Shown in pieces: positions 1 through 8,240 of a stretch of DNA of 25,076 bases (its first letter is position 1; every line of letters starts with the position of its first letter). The notes under the pieces were generated by a model. The model searched no databases, was not told where the DNA came from, and was given only the letters and a program-made list of their open reading frames with translations. Where the stretch lies: the NCBI GenBank assembly GCA_009746045.1, contig RPFO01001872.1, forward strand, positions 1-25,076. The letters run 5' to 3'. Origin of the DNA: Mesostigma viride (Eukaryota > Streptophyta > Mesostigmatophyceae > Mesostigmatales > Mesostigmataceae). The position numbers were made by a program, and so were the translations under genes.

Positions 1-701
1 GCATCGGGCAGCCATTAGCCTAAATTGCTACATTGTCACTAATTGCTAGCAAGGAAAAGGAGAGAGTTCGTGGAGTTGCCAACCCTAAAATCATGCACGG
101 TGGCATGGGGTCGGCACTACCCTTGGCGACAATCTAACGGCTGGCACAAATGACAGGTCAGCATCACTAGTGGTGTCGAATGCATGCATACGGTGCACAT
201 TCTAGAAAGTAGTGCGCACAGGTGCAGGCGCATCATGACGTGGACATAGGTACGGCCACTCTAACTATCGCCACACATATTGCACGCTCAGTGCCGGAAT
301 AGGACCATCGGCACTAAATATCTCACTCGCCACTATATAAAATGTGATGCGATAAGTTGGAATAGCACACGGCTAGACTACCTAGCATAAATACACGGCA
401 AGAGGTGGGCATAACCTCAGACACTCTCGTTTGCTGTTTTATGGCCCTTCTTTGCAAGGGCATTTTTGTGTTGATGGACAGTGTTAGCATTTGATGGGGC
501 TGATCTGTTAATTGCTCCTTAATGGCCCTTATTCACGACACCAAGGGCATTTTTGTTTTGACGGCCAGTTGTTTGATTTTGTTCATCGCTACTTTGCATG
601 GCCCTTATTCACGAGGGCATTTTAGGTTGATGGCCAGCTGAAACGCGTGCAAGACATTAGGTCTGTTTATTATCTGTACGGCTCAAGGCAGCCTTAATAA
701 A
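1..701. other. Non-coding region left of the packaging ATPase
   Basis: No reading frame of useful length or recognisable RNA gene is visible on either strand. Positions 1-440 look like unstructured intergenic or host-like sequence with a TATA-like stretch near 332-343. Positions 441-620 carry three tandem hairpin units, listed separately. The region lies downstream of the 3' end of the minus-strand ATPase gene, so the right part probably serves as its 3' region. Whether 1-440 is viral or host flank cannot be told from sequence alone. Confidence 0.6.
441..620. repeat. Three tandem hairpin units (ATGGCCCTT / AAGGGCAT)
   Basis: Three copies of an inverted repeat recur with spacings of 81 and 76 bases. 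Arms are 441-449 with 456-463, 522-530 with 543-550, and 598-606 with 614-620. Each left arm reads ATGGCCCTT, each right arm reads (A)AGGGCAT, and each is followed by a T-rich run and a GATGG/ACGGCC-type sequence. They sit just downstream of the stop of the minus-strand packaging ATPase at 702. Hairpins at gene ends mark transcript 3' ends in mimivirus-type viruses, so a termination or polyadenylation role is plausible. A duplicated mobile or replication element is the alternative. Confidence 0.7.
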
Positions 702-1493
702 TTATTCATCTGCTGGGTGTTTTACCACTCGCGTGGAAATGCGTCTGTTGTTGTTTGTCTCCGTGTCGCTGTCAGAATCGTCCTTCTTAGGATCGTGATG
801 GAGCTGGGCATATTTCCAGTAGTTAGACGAACCGATGCGGAATTGCGGCCTCACCTCACCCTTGTACCAGAAGATGACATCCTCCAACCTGTTAGAACCG
901 CTGGTGTGGTCGATCACCAGGCATTCGTAGTTCTGGGTGCACTCGTTTAGTATGTGACAGAAAGCCTCGAAGGTCGGCACGATGCCAAAGAAGTTCTTGT
1001 ACAGTTTCTCTCGGTTCATGATTATGTTTTCCTTGAGTGCGAACACGTAATCGATATTACTGCGGATGACAGGCCACACGTTCATGGTGTACTGGGTGAT
1101 GAACAAAAAGAATATATTCATGTGCCGCCCATTGAGAGCTATCTCTTGGATGCAGGGGTCGCGCATCACAGTGGCGTCATACACGCAATCATCCATGACA
1201 ACGAATGCATGAGAGCCGTCACCTCTCTTGGCCTTTGCCTTTTGGTTTTTGATTAGCGCCTTGAGAGCCCCGCGGTTGAACTGGTTGTAAATAAAGAGAG
1301 ATGGGATGTACTTCCCCCAATGCTTGTTAGACCCTTCCGTCCCAGACAACACGATGCCGGAGGGGAGGTGGCGCTTATGGTACATGATATCCGTCGCCAG
1401 AGTGGTTTTGCCAGAACCGCGTTTGGAAACTATGCATACCACGCTATCGTCTTTGATGCGCGACGGGTCAAACTTTCTCAAATTGACATCCAT
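702..1493 (-). CDS. A32-type virion DNA-packaging ATPase
   Basis: A 263-residue FtsK/HerA-superfamily ATPase that would pump viral DNA into preformed capsids. Seen directly: a P-loop KRGSGKTT at about residues 24-31, hydrophobic Walker B strand AFVVMDD at 96-102, and NGRH followed by a hydrophobic strand and ITQ at about 121-134, which is the sensor region typical of poxvirus A32 and its NCLDV relatives. Length fits that family. The C-terminus is a charged Asp/Ser/Asn-rich tail of about 30 residues. The ATG at 1493 lies close upstream of the P-loop, as usual. It is the last gene of a minus-strand run and is followed by the hairpin repeats. This is the strongest evidence that the window is NCLDV-like. 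Family-level affiliation cannot be fixed from this gene by eye. Confidence 0.93.
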   Translation of the reverse strand: MDVNLRKFDPSRIKDDSVVCIVSKRGSGKTTLATDIMYHKRHLPSGIVLSGTEGSNKHWGKYIPSLFIYNQFNRGALKALIKNQKAKAKRGDGSHAFVVMDDCVYDATVMRDPCIQEIALNGRHMNIFFLFITQYTMNVWPVIRSNIDYVFALKENIIMNREKLYKNFFGIVPTFEAFCHILNECTQNYECLVIDHTSGSNRLEDVIFWYKGEVRPQFRIGSSNYWKYAQLHHDPKKDDSDSDTETNNNRRISTRVVKHPADE

Positions 1494-1546
1494 GCCTTCA
1501 AGTACAGGCCTAGAGATATATTATTGCGCCGTGGACGAGCCACACG

Positions 1547-2220
1547 TTAACCACATTGGACGAGCACTTCGAGGGTCGGCTTCACACCCCAAGGGAACAC
1601 CGTGACAGCGAAACCGGTATCGTGAGCCAGCTTGATCCATTGCTTCTTGTGCCACTGTTCGTGCGCCTTCTTTTCGCCCTCGTGCTTTGATGTCACGTAT
1701 CGAGATGCAAACTGTTCTTGCAAGTCATTGAACAGACCCTGGATCCTTTTACACTCGCTTTGAAACAGCCCCTTGTCCTGGGCCTGTCGCATGCTCACCA
1801 CCAGATCAGGGGACAGGCACACCACAAAAGTGCCCAGCAAACTGAACACCCAATGGGACACGTTATCGGACAACGCGTCCTCCAAGAACACCAGGATGTC
1901 TATATCGCTAGGACAGGCCAGCGAGCATTCCCCCATCGTGCATTTGGAGGGGTGAGTGTGCCACTCGATGATGCCGTGAGGTGTCTCGACATCATTGGTG
2001 CCCCCCACATTCATCACCTTGCTGTTGTCCAGCACCAATGTGCTCATATCGATGTCAAAGGTGCCCCCCTCTCTGCGCCCAGATTCATGCTATCTATGAT
2101 CTCCTTGAATGCAGAAGTCCTTAGGTGCAATCTGACCTTCTGCACGCTACCCTGCTTGCAATTCACATTTGATGACAGTACCTTTTGTCCATTGTCTGAA
2201 ATGGTCACTTGCATTATCAT
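1547..2220 (-). CDS. JAMM/MPN-domain metalloenzyme, split by one frameshift
   Basis: Two overlapping minus ORFs, 2044-2220 (58 aa) and 1547-2047 (166 aa), overlap by ATGA and together make one JAMM (JAB1/MPN/Mov34) domain of about 225 residues. The first carries a strand-helix start (VRLHLRTSAFKEII) and a Glu in a GAER context. The second carries EWHTHP and, 14 residues after the last His, SDID. This matches the Glu, HxH and SxxD zinc ligands of JAMM deubiquitinase-like proteases. The break coincides with a run of six C on plus (2064-2069); one missing base there rejoins the frames. The HxH-to-SxxD loop is longer than the family's usual seven residues and holds three Cys. The likely role is removing a ubiquitin-like modifier or cutting a virion precursor. 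Substrate unknown. Start at 2220 is inferred. Confidence 0.72.
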
Positions 2221-2243
2221 ACATCAATAAGTTTATGAACCGA

Positions 2244-2999
2244 TTAAAAATCCTCATCCTCCTCGACCATGACACTCCCCTGGTTGTCATCATCATCATC
2301 CACAAACGCGGGCTTGCTCGGTCGCAGGACGTTGCTGCCCAGCTTAAAAGACTTGGTCCTCTCAGCGTGCCCCTCGTCGTCACCGATGTGTGCGCGCGCC
2401 ACTGGAGGCGGCTCGTCACCCATGATGTCATCCATGTACCCCTTCAGGATGTCATCGCTGGTTGTAAAACCGTGAAGAGTGTTCCTGATGCACTCGCTCA
2501 CGCCCTTCATAACGTGTCGCTTGTTGAGCTTGAACTCTCCTTCCTCCGTCTGAGTGAGGAAGTGTGGGATGTCATCCGCGATGTCTGCTGCCATCATCTT
2601 GACGATGGAATGGACGAACCGCTCGCAGGTAGGCACCTTCACCCGCAGCCTCTGCTGCTCGGTGTGATGGGACTTGCGAATGGAGCCAAGGATCATGCTG
2701 GCACACACAAAGTACGCCTTGAGCAGCTCCTTGAGGTATGGCGCCGTCTGCATCACCTCACGCGTCTCAGAATCCACGATATCCGCGTTCCAGCTAGGCA
2801 CCTCAGACAGCAGCTGGGAAAAACAGTCCAACTCGTCCAGGTCCTTCACCTCGGCCACATTCATGGCGTCCTGCAGAATGTTTTTAAGCGCGTTATAGAT
2901 GGGCTGAGAGAGGCAGCGTTCGAGCTTCTCGATGTACTCTCGCTTGCTGTCCACCAACACGTTCGTGTCCACGCGCGGGTCCTCATCCCTCTCAACCAT
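2244..2999 (-). CDS. Conserved helical NCLDV protein of unknown function
   Basis: A 251-residue, mostly helical protein. Its pattern (YIEKLERCLSQPIY, then a VPSWN motif near residue 68, PYLKELLKAYFVC, a basic VKVPTCERFVH stretch, and a helix ending DILKGYMDDI) resembles a family of uncharacterised proteins shared by phycodnaviruses and mimivirus relatives, which I believe is catalogued as DUF5764 (name not certain). The C-terminal 50 residues are acidic and low complexity, with a run of five Asp and an EEDEDF end. The start at 2999 has a GTATAA box at 3010-3015, about ten bases upstream. It lies between the JAMM gene and a membrane protein, all on minus. No enzymatic motif is visible. The family is usually kept across large algal viruses, which suggests a core virion or assembly role. 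Confidence 0.85.
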   Translation of the reverse strand: MVERDEDPRVDTNVLVDSKREYIEKLERCLSQPIYNALKNILQDAMNVAEVKDLDELDCFSQLLSEVPSWNADIVDSETREVMQTAPYLKELLKAYFVCASMILGSIRKSHHTEQQRLRVKVPTCERFVHSIVKMMAADIADDIPHFLTQTEEGEFKLNKRHVMKGVSECIRNTLHGFTTSDDILKGYMDDIMGDEPPPVARAHIGDDEGHAERTKSFKLGSNVLRPSKPAFVDDDDDNQGSVMVEEDEDF

Positions 3000-3009
3000 C
3001 GCAGTGCCC

Positions 3010-3015
3010 TTATAC
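3010..3015 (-). promoter_or_regulatory. TATA box of the conserved helical gene
   Basis: GTATAA on minus, about 10 bases before the ATG at 2999. It matches the short-spaced TATA motif seen before many genes in this window. Confidence 0.5.
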
Positions 3016-3067
3016 TAGGTTGGCATTGAAATTATATTGCACATGTTAAGCGAACTTTCCCTTTTTA

Positions 3068-3541
3068 TTAAGCATATAGATACCTGGATACCAAGAAAAC
3101 CAAAATGCCGGCCAGCACGCCTCCCACATTCAAACGAGTGCGGTCGACCCTGCCGTCCGCGCCCTTGAACATGTCAGGGAACACGCCTGCGCCGAAGTGA
3201 ATGGTCCCGATCGCCGCACCGACGCCCAGAATGGCGGGCAGCACACCGCCCCTCGAGCCCCCGCCACCTACAGACCCCTGCGCGGTGGTATGCCGCCCCC
3301 CTTTTGGGACAGTTGGCTTGAGGGGCACGGCTGGGAGTGGGGTCATGCCAGACAGCTCCGAGACCTCTCGTGAAGGAAGAGAGGGGAGCCGCGGTGCAGG
3401 AGGGGACATGCTGCTTGGGGGTGGGGCTGATTGCATTGATGATGAGGGCATCACAGGGGCTGCCGCCGCGGGGCTGCCCCTGGCCTGCTGCATACCACCG
3501 CTAGAACGAAGGCGACGAGCCAGACCAGTGAGTTCCTCCAT
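3068..3541 (-). CDS. Proline/serine-rich membrane protein
   Basis: 157 residues. The N-terminal two thirds is low complexity, rich in Pro, Ser, Ala and Met (PSSSMQSAPPPSSMSPPAP). The C-terminal third has two hydrophobic segments, VLPAILGVGAAIGTIHFGAGVF at about 99-120 and VGGVLAGILVFLVSRYLYA at the very end, separated by a charged KGADGRVDRTR loop. This points to an anchored inner-membrane or virion membrane protein with a disordered domain on one side. The start at 3541 is supported by a TATA-like GTATAAT at 3554-3560, about 12 bases upstream. No homologue was recognised. Neighbours are likely structural genes. Confidence 0.75.
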   Translation of the reverse strand: MEELTGLARRLRSSGGMQQARGSPAAAAPVMPSSSMQSAPPPSSMSPPAPRLPSLPSREVSELSGMTPLPAVPLKPTVPKGGRHTTAQGSVGGGGSRGGVLPAILGVGAAIGTIHFGAGVFPDMFKGADGRVDRTRLNVGGVLAGILVFLVSRYLYA

Positions 3542-3553
3542 GCCAGTTCCAAT

Positions 3554-3560
3554 ATTATAC
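3554..3560 (-). promoter_or_regulatory. TATA box of the proline-rich membrane gene
   Basis: GTATAAT on minus, about 12 bases upstream of the ATG at 3541, with a second TTATAAAC just beyond. Same spacing as the other viral gene starts here. Confidence 0.5.
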
Positions 3561-3602
3561 GTTTATAAAATTGGTCCTACTTAAACGCATTAGATGGCTT
3601 AA

Positions 3603-4184
3603 TCAGCTGTCATAACCGCCGGAGGGTTTGTCCAGGTCCCAATCCACCTTGTGGCTGGTCACCATATCATGCACTCCGACAGTCTCCGTGACCGGTGGCG
3701 CGGGTGGGATACGCTGGTGGACGTTCTCGGCCTTCCACCCCACCAGGCTGTCAAAGCAAGTGGCGTGGTAAAACACGTACAGGTCGCGAGAGGGCATCGG
3801 CTTGGTAAACTCCACCTTGTCGGCGGGCATTATGCCGTTGCACACGATACAGGACACCCAGCCCTTTGGCGGCACGGTCGGGGCAGTCCATACCGCCAAC
3901 TGCTCGCCCTTGAGTGCAGGCTCTCCTTCAGTCTTGTATGCGTCCACAACAGCCTTCTCGTCCTCGGTCAGCTCCTGCTTCCCACGATAATACAGGCTGC
4001 CAAAGGACTGCATGTACTCCCTGTTGAAAGAGAGGTTATACTTGTACACGTACCCACGAGCCGCACGCCGCATCATGAATGCGGTCCAATTGGCATCGGC
4101 TCTCCGTTTCCTGGCCTCCTCGTTCATAGCGTGTTTGTAGGACCGCGACTTGTACACTCGTGCGTACCATTCCGAGTCGTCCAT
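3603..4184 (-). CDS. Zinc-binding protein with CxxC...HxxC motif
   Basis: 193 residues, not assigned to a named family. The first 75 residues are basic and aromatic (many Arg, Lys, Tyr) and could bind nucleic acid. In the middle, VSCIVCNG at about residues 110-117 and YHATCFD at about 138-144 form a C-x2-C ... H-x2-C set about 25 residues apart, the pattern of half of a RING/treble-clef zinc site. The C-terminus is acidic and Pro-rich. The start at 4184 gives MDDSEWYARVY, with only 36 bases to the stop of the upstream gene, so the two may share a transcript. A structural or regulatory zinc protein is the safest description. A ubiquitin ligase is not supported, because the second half of a RING is missing. 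Confidence 0.75.
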   Translation of the reverse strand: MDDSEWYARVYKSRSYKHAMNEEARKRRADANWTAFMMRRAARGYVYKYNLSFNREYMQSFGSLYYRGKQELTEDEKAVVDAYKTEGEPALKGEQLAVWTAPTVPPKGWVSCIVCNGIMPADKVEFTKPMPSRDLYVFYHATCFDSLVGWKAENVHQRIPPAPPVTETVGVHDMVTSHKVDWDLDKPSGGYDS

Positions 4185-4220
4185 ATCGTCCTATCAAGGA
4201 CACTTGTTTGTGTGATGGAC

Positions 4221-5750
4221 TCAATAGAACATGCGAGCGGGCCTGCGAGCGGGCTTGCGAGTGCGCCGGGCAGCGGTGGAGTGACGCTTATACCTGCGCG
4301 CCCCGTTGACCTGGTAGTGAGGTCCGGTCGGGTCGACGGAGTAGCCGGCGTTGGGATACCCCGTCATGGCGTCGGCCTGGAAGGGCTCGTCAGCACACAT
4401 ACCGACCTTGGCGAACGGGTTCCTGACACGCGTCCCGTCGGCGGCCATGATGAACTCGTCCACGATTCTCGCCTTGGAATCTGACGGGTCCCTGTCATAC
4501 CAGATGGTAGCCGAGCCCTTAGGACACTTGGGGATGTTGCCGGTGAGCGCGTAGGTCGCCTTCTGGATGTTCTGAATAAACTGAATCGGGTCCGCGTAAC
4601 CAGCAGGTACAGTTTGGGTCATGCTTGCCAGCGCACCATTGCGCTTCCACCAAATGTCAATCTTATCCAGGATCTGGCCACGGAGAGCGTTGAAAGCGAT
4701 GATGTCGCGCTTGATAAAGCTTGCGATAACGTTGTCAAATGTGTATAACTGGGTCACCCCCAACTTAAACTGCGACCCGTATCTTTTGGGTTCACCAGGA
4801 ACGTCAGGCACTTTAACATCAGCCTCGTCCTTCAGTACTTGGACTGTGACGCTACCAAGTCCATAATTGATAGTTGCATCTCCTGTTGCTGCCATGCTAG
4901 TGTATGATGACGGAAAAATCCCCGTCGCAGCTTTGAAATTCTTTTCGGCGGAATTGTACAAGTTATTGGCAATGAGTGGCGGGAAATCGACCTCCAGTTT
5001 TGCAAGCCGTTTGCGATGTTCCATGGAAATGTACGAGCAGTCGATTTTCTGGCTTGCGAGCTGATAGATGAGACGCGCAGGCATGCAGTCGTCTGCAGGG
5101 TCGCCCCCCAAGAGGAACGTTGGGGATGGCACATTTTTGGCACCCAGTTTGAAAGCACGGATCCCGTAAGCGTCACTTCCCATAGGCCCCGCACTTTGAA
5201 GCTGCTTAACATTCTCAGCAATACTAGTGGTGACTGCTTTGCCAATCTTGTCATTTTCTTCCAGTTTTGTGATGTTTGCAACAATGTTATGGGGGATACG
5301 GGACAGGTACACGTTCTCGTTAACGGTGTCAGCTGTGCCTGCAGTCTTGCCCTTTTTGTCGCACTCGACAGCCACGTACCCACGAAGGGCGTTTGCCAGC
5401 TTGCCCATCTCGGCTCGGCTCGTTGTGATCAAAGCGGGCTGGGTGGCATTCTCTACGCGATCGGACAACTCCCTCAAGTTTGCAGTGAGCAGGTCGTAGA
5501 TGTACACCGACCCGACGAACTGCTGCAACTTATACAGCAGCTTCCTGTCTTGGTGGACAATATAGCGCTTGTACAGGTCCGCCTCCTCGATAGCGAACCT
5601 GATGTTGGGGATGCGCGTCCGCAGCTCCTGCAGCTCGTGGCCGGTGAAGTACATTTCCGCGAGGTCGTAGATCCGCTTCTGGTACTCGGGGGACCTGCTG
5701 GTCGGCGCGTTGACCGCGGTCGGTAATGGGTACAGGTTCTCCAAAGACAT
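4221..5750 (-). CDS. 509-aa probable virion protein with Arg-rich tail, unrecognised family
   Basis: The largest intact viral ORF here after the transposase. Residues 20-110 look helical (SPEYQKRIYDLAEMYF, DLLTANLRELSDRV). The middle and C-terminal half are mixed, with Gly/Thr-rich stretches (SMAATGDATINYGLGS) suggesting beta structure. The last 25 residues are Arg/Lys-rich, a possible DNA- or polyanion-binding tail. Its length resembles NCLDV major capsid proteins, but I see no convincing double-jelly-roll signature, so it is not called capsid. It starts at 5750 with GTATAC 7 bases upstream, in a divergent promoter shared with an acidic protein. Being abundant, structural and late is an inference from context, length and composition. 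A structure prediction would decide. Confidence 0.8.
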   Translation of the reverse strand: MSLENLYPLPTAVNAPTSRSPEYQKRIYDLAEMYFTGHELQELRTRIPNIRFAIEEADLYKRYIVHQDRKLLYKLQQFVGSVYIYDLLTANLRELSDRVENATQPALITTSRAEMGKLANALRGYVAVECDKKGKTAGTADTVNENVYLSRIPHNIVANITKLEENDKIGKAVTTSIAENVKQLQSAGPMGSDAYGIRAFKLGAKNVPSPTFLLGGDPADDCMPARLIYQLASQKIDCSYISMEHRKRLAKLEVDFPPLIANNLYNSAEKNFKAATGIFPSSYTSMAATGDATINYGLGSVTVQVLKDEADVKVPDVPGEPKRYGSQFKLGVTQLYTFDNVIASFIKRDIIAFNALRGQILDKIDIWWKRNGALASMTQTVPAGYADPIQFIQNIQKATYALTGNIPKCPKGSATIWYDRDPSDSKARIVDEFIMAADGTRVRNPFAKVGMCADEPFQADAMTGYPNAGYSVDPTGPHYQVNGARRYKRHSTAARRTRKPARRPARMFY

Positions 5751-5834
5751 GCCAGATGTATACCTTGAATCGAGATAATATTTTTAGTTTGGATGCGTGC
5801 TTCGGAGGCCACAATATCTTCACGACTGGTATAC
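5751..5834. promoter_or_regulatory. Divergent promoter with two GTATAC boxes
   Basis: 84 bases between two divergent starts. The palindrome GTATAC occurs at 5758-5763, 7 bases before the minus-strand ATG at 5750, and again at 5829-5834, directly abutting the plus-strand ATG at 5835. The centre is A/T-rich (GATAATATTTTTAG). The symmetry suggests the two genes are expressed together, with very short leaders. Confidence 0.6.
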
Positions 5835-6274
5835 ATGTCTTTGAAGAAACCAACCACCACTCGGTCTGGTCGCACCATCAAGCGTCCAGACAAATACGCC
5901 CCTTCCGAGATGCCCGAGGACGACTACTCGGACGAGAATTCGGCACAGGACACCGCGGACGAGGAAGACTGCACGTCCGAGGAGGATGGATCATACGAGA
6001 GCAGTTTCATAGATGATGAAGACGAACCGATGGAGAAGGACACTGAGAATGAGGAGGAAGAGGAAGAGGAGGAGGGAGAAGAGGACGAGATGGACGATGA
6101 TGACACGGACTCTGATGAGGAGGACGACTCAGACTATGAAGAAGAGGAGGACGAGGAGGAGTCGCCATATGATGCCAGTGACGACGAGGACGATTACAAC
6201 CCTCGTGAGGATGCGCAGATGGAGGCCACCTACGATCCCGACCCCCCATCAACTGTCCTCCATGTGGTGATTAG
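5835..6274 (+). CDS. Highly acidic Asp/Glu-rich protein
   Basis: About 146 residues. A short basic start (SLKKPTTTRSGRTIKRPDKY) is followed by about 100 residues of almost pure Asp, Glu and Ser. The ATG at 5835 directly follows a GTATAC box, so the in-frame upstream extension to 5793 is not used here. As printed the frame runs on to 6473 antisense to the neighbouring minus gene, which is unlikely. A single missing base in the C run 6242-6247 would end it at a TAG at 6272-6274, giving a short Cys-containing tail. Acidic proteins of this type can neutralise or chaperone basic proteins. The divergent partner has an Arg-rich tail, so a chaperone relation is possible but is inference. Confidence 0.65.
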
Positions 6275-7602
6275 CGTTCGGGATATAATAGGGGTTCAAC
6301 CTGAGCGCAGAATAGGCGGCCACCTTGGAGGTATCGCCGATGTCCAACTGCACACTGCTAGCACCTACCCTACCAGGGCGCTCCATCCTGTCTCCTCGGT
6401 TTGTTTCCTGTCCAACATACGTAGAAGCCTCTTCCACGACCCTGCCCACCGCTTCCAGTTCCATATCCCCTAGCTTGGGGAAGCGCGCCACCTGCTGAGT
6501 GTTTTCGATCATCTCCTTGCTCTCTGGCAGATCCGAGTTGCCATCACGCCACTCGAACACCTTGTTGACCGAGACGCGCGTGTGCTTGTCCCCCTGAAGG
6601 ACTGGTACGGGTTGGCGTACTCCGCGTTCGACACCCGCGATTCGTACGTCTTTTCATTGAGCGGTTCCCTCACATTGCGGACACGGTCGCCGAACTGGAG
6701 AGCCTGCACCCCAAAGTCGCCCACTGGTGGGGGGTGACTCTCCAACGCGTCGATGGTATCGTACCTCTTCGGGTCCACGCGGTTGTGATCTGAGCACCCC
6801 CACCGTGCGGCCTCCACGCCGTTGAATGCGTCTGACACCTGGGCAGTATTGGACACCGTGGCGGCGCGCTCGGGGAGGACGGTTGTGTGATACATGTCAT
6901 TCATCCGCGCCCCCGCTGAATCGAAGTCGGCGATGGGTGGACGGTGTTCCATGCCGGCGCGCAGTGCCATCCCTTCCTTCCCCATCGCGGTTGTTGGCAG
7001 GCTCCTCTGCTCCAAGTGGGCCACCTGTGGGTTGGGCCTGTTGACTCGCAACCGTGGCTCGGGAATGTTGAAGTTCCTGTTCAGCATCTCAGGGGCCGTG
7101 CGCGGGTCCCTCTCTCGCGCCACATTGAATTCCCAGGTTTGGCGCCCGGGAAAGGCCCTGTCTGGATGCATATCACCTAGGAAATTGGAGAGCTCCACCG
7201 GCTGCCTTTCATTAGATACGTCCACGCCCGGTATCCCATTGGTGGCTGACGTGGCGGGGCGGGCATTGTACATTGACGGCCTTGGGAACCCGCCTGGGGC
7301 AAACATCACCCCCCCTCGTGTTCCTCTGGCGGCTGAACGTGCATGTCCACGCCTGACATGCCCCTTTCGAACCCGATGGCCTGATTGGGAGCAGTGGAAT
7401 AGGCTGAGTCGCCAGGGCCGTACCCGCCCCTGGACGTGAAATTAGGCACCATCGGAAAGCCCAGAGAGTCGGGATGGGAAAGCAGGCTTTGAGGTGGCGG
7501 GGGGATGTCATCTAGTTCCAGCGCCGAGAAAGGCTGGCGGCTGATGGGCGGAGGGCGCAACAAGTATCCGGCTACTGCCACCGCTGAGACGATCAGAAAC
7601 AT
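6249..7602 (-). CDS. Membrane-anchored virion-type protein, broken by two frameshifts
   Basis: Three minus ORFs, 7306-7602, 6509-7309 and 6249-6560, appear to be one protein of about 450 residues. The first has an N-terminal transmembrane anchor (MFLIVSAVAVAGYLL) followed by Pro-rich sequence. The second is Arg/Pro/Asn-rich without enzymatic motifs. The third is the C-terminus. The first break falls at seven C on plus (7309-7315), the second at five C (6590-6594). In each case one missing base restores a continuous, compositionally uniform frame. N-terminal anchor, Pro linker and a PMVPNF motif resemble a conserved membrane virion family of large algal viruses carrying NMVPFFG, but that assignment is weak. 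CTATAC at 7610-7615 lies 7 bases before the ATG. If the breaks are real, this gene is inactivated. Confidence 0.68.
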
Positions 7603-7609
7603 GATCGCT

Positions 7610-7615
7610 GTATAG
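7610..7615 (-). promoter_or_regulatory. TATA box of the anchored virion-type gene
   Basis: CTATAC on minus, 7 bases before the ATG at 7602. Same motif and spacing as at other viral starts. Confidence 0.55.
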
Positions 7616-7644
7616 TCATTAACTCACAAACATATATTTTAAGC

Positions 7645-7983
7645 CTAATAAGAATACCCATCGATCAACCCAGGAGGCAGATCTGTCATGAGAGGTGGCG
7701 CGCCATCCACGTACCTATCCCCTCGCTTCATTTGGTCCCAAAACATGTTAGTGTACGGTGCGAGAACGCGATCGTCGATGTACAGTGCCCGGTTCTGGTT
7801 GATGGCGGCGGCCCCTCCCCGGATCCGCATGGACTCGATGGAAGGCTCAATGCGGCCACCCAGACTTAGGTACTCGGGCATTGCACTGACAGGATAATTG
7901 ACAGTAAAATCAAGTGAGGGGTCCCACAACCGCCCCGCCTCCTCACCGGTAGCGCTGTTAGAGAAAATGATGCTGGAAGACAT
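7645..7983 (-). CDS. Small probable virion protein, unrecognised
   Basis: 112 residues with no transmembrane segment, signal peptide or known motif. Composition is balanced, with a Gly/Pro-rich end (PPLMTDLPPGLIDGYSY) and an aromatic patch (APYTNMFWDQMKRGDRY). The ATG at 7983 is the natural start, with a TATTAAC/GTTAATAC sequence about 10 bases upstream. It lies 42 bases upstream of the anchored virion-type gene and 23 bases downstream of a small membrane gene, all on minus, so it belongs to a tight structural-type cluster. Function is unknown. Confidence 0.7.
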   Translation of the reverse strand: MSSSIIFSNSATGEEAGRLWDPSLDFTVNYPVSAMPEYLSLGGRIEPSIESMRIRGGAAAINQNRALYIDDRVLAPYTNMFWDQMKRGDRYVDGAPPLMTDLPPGLIDGYSY

Positions 7984-8006
7984 GTGGATTGTGTATTAAC
8001 AATAGA

Positions 8007-8240
8007 TTAGAAATTGTCATCACCGAGTTGCACACTTTCTTTCCCAATTTTAGTCACCTGCACTTCGCGGGCATGGGACGTGGGCATTGTTTTTCTTTCC
8101 ATGCTGCCAAACTCGACCGAGGGCGCGTGGGAGGCCAGTGGCTCGCCACACTCTTCACACAAGTGCCACCGGCTCCTGATAAAGCACCCGGCATAGAACA
8201 GTGCGAGTGACAACACGACTAAAATGAACATGGATGCCAT
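8007..8240 (-). CDS. Small single-pass membrane protein with CxxC motif
   Basis: 77 residues. One hydrophobic segment spans residues 4-20 (MFILVVLSLALFYAGCF), followed by RSRW and a CEECGEP motif near residue 28, a possible half zinc ribbon or redox pair just beside the membrane. The rest is polar. Start could be the ATG at 8240 or the one at 8231. The first overlaps the stop of the upstream gene (8219-8221) by about 20 bases, which suggests coupled genes. No family recognised. The position among other small membrane proteins suggests the virion membrane. Confidence 0.7.
   Translation of the reverse strand: MASMFILVVLSLALFYAGCFIRSRWHLCEECGEPLASHAPSVEFGSMERKTMPTSHAREVQVTKIGKESVQLGDDNF

Noticed and set aside
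2169-3029. 286-aa plus ORF opposite the conserved helical gene
   Set aside because: The minus frame matches a conserved family with a promoter box. The plus frame is its antisense shadow.
4221-5750. Calling the 509-aa protein a major capsid protein
   Set aside because: Length and context fit, but no double-jelly-roll signature is visible and the first 110 residues look helical.
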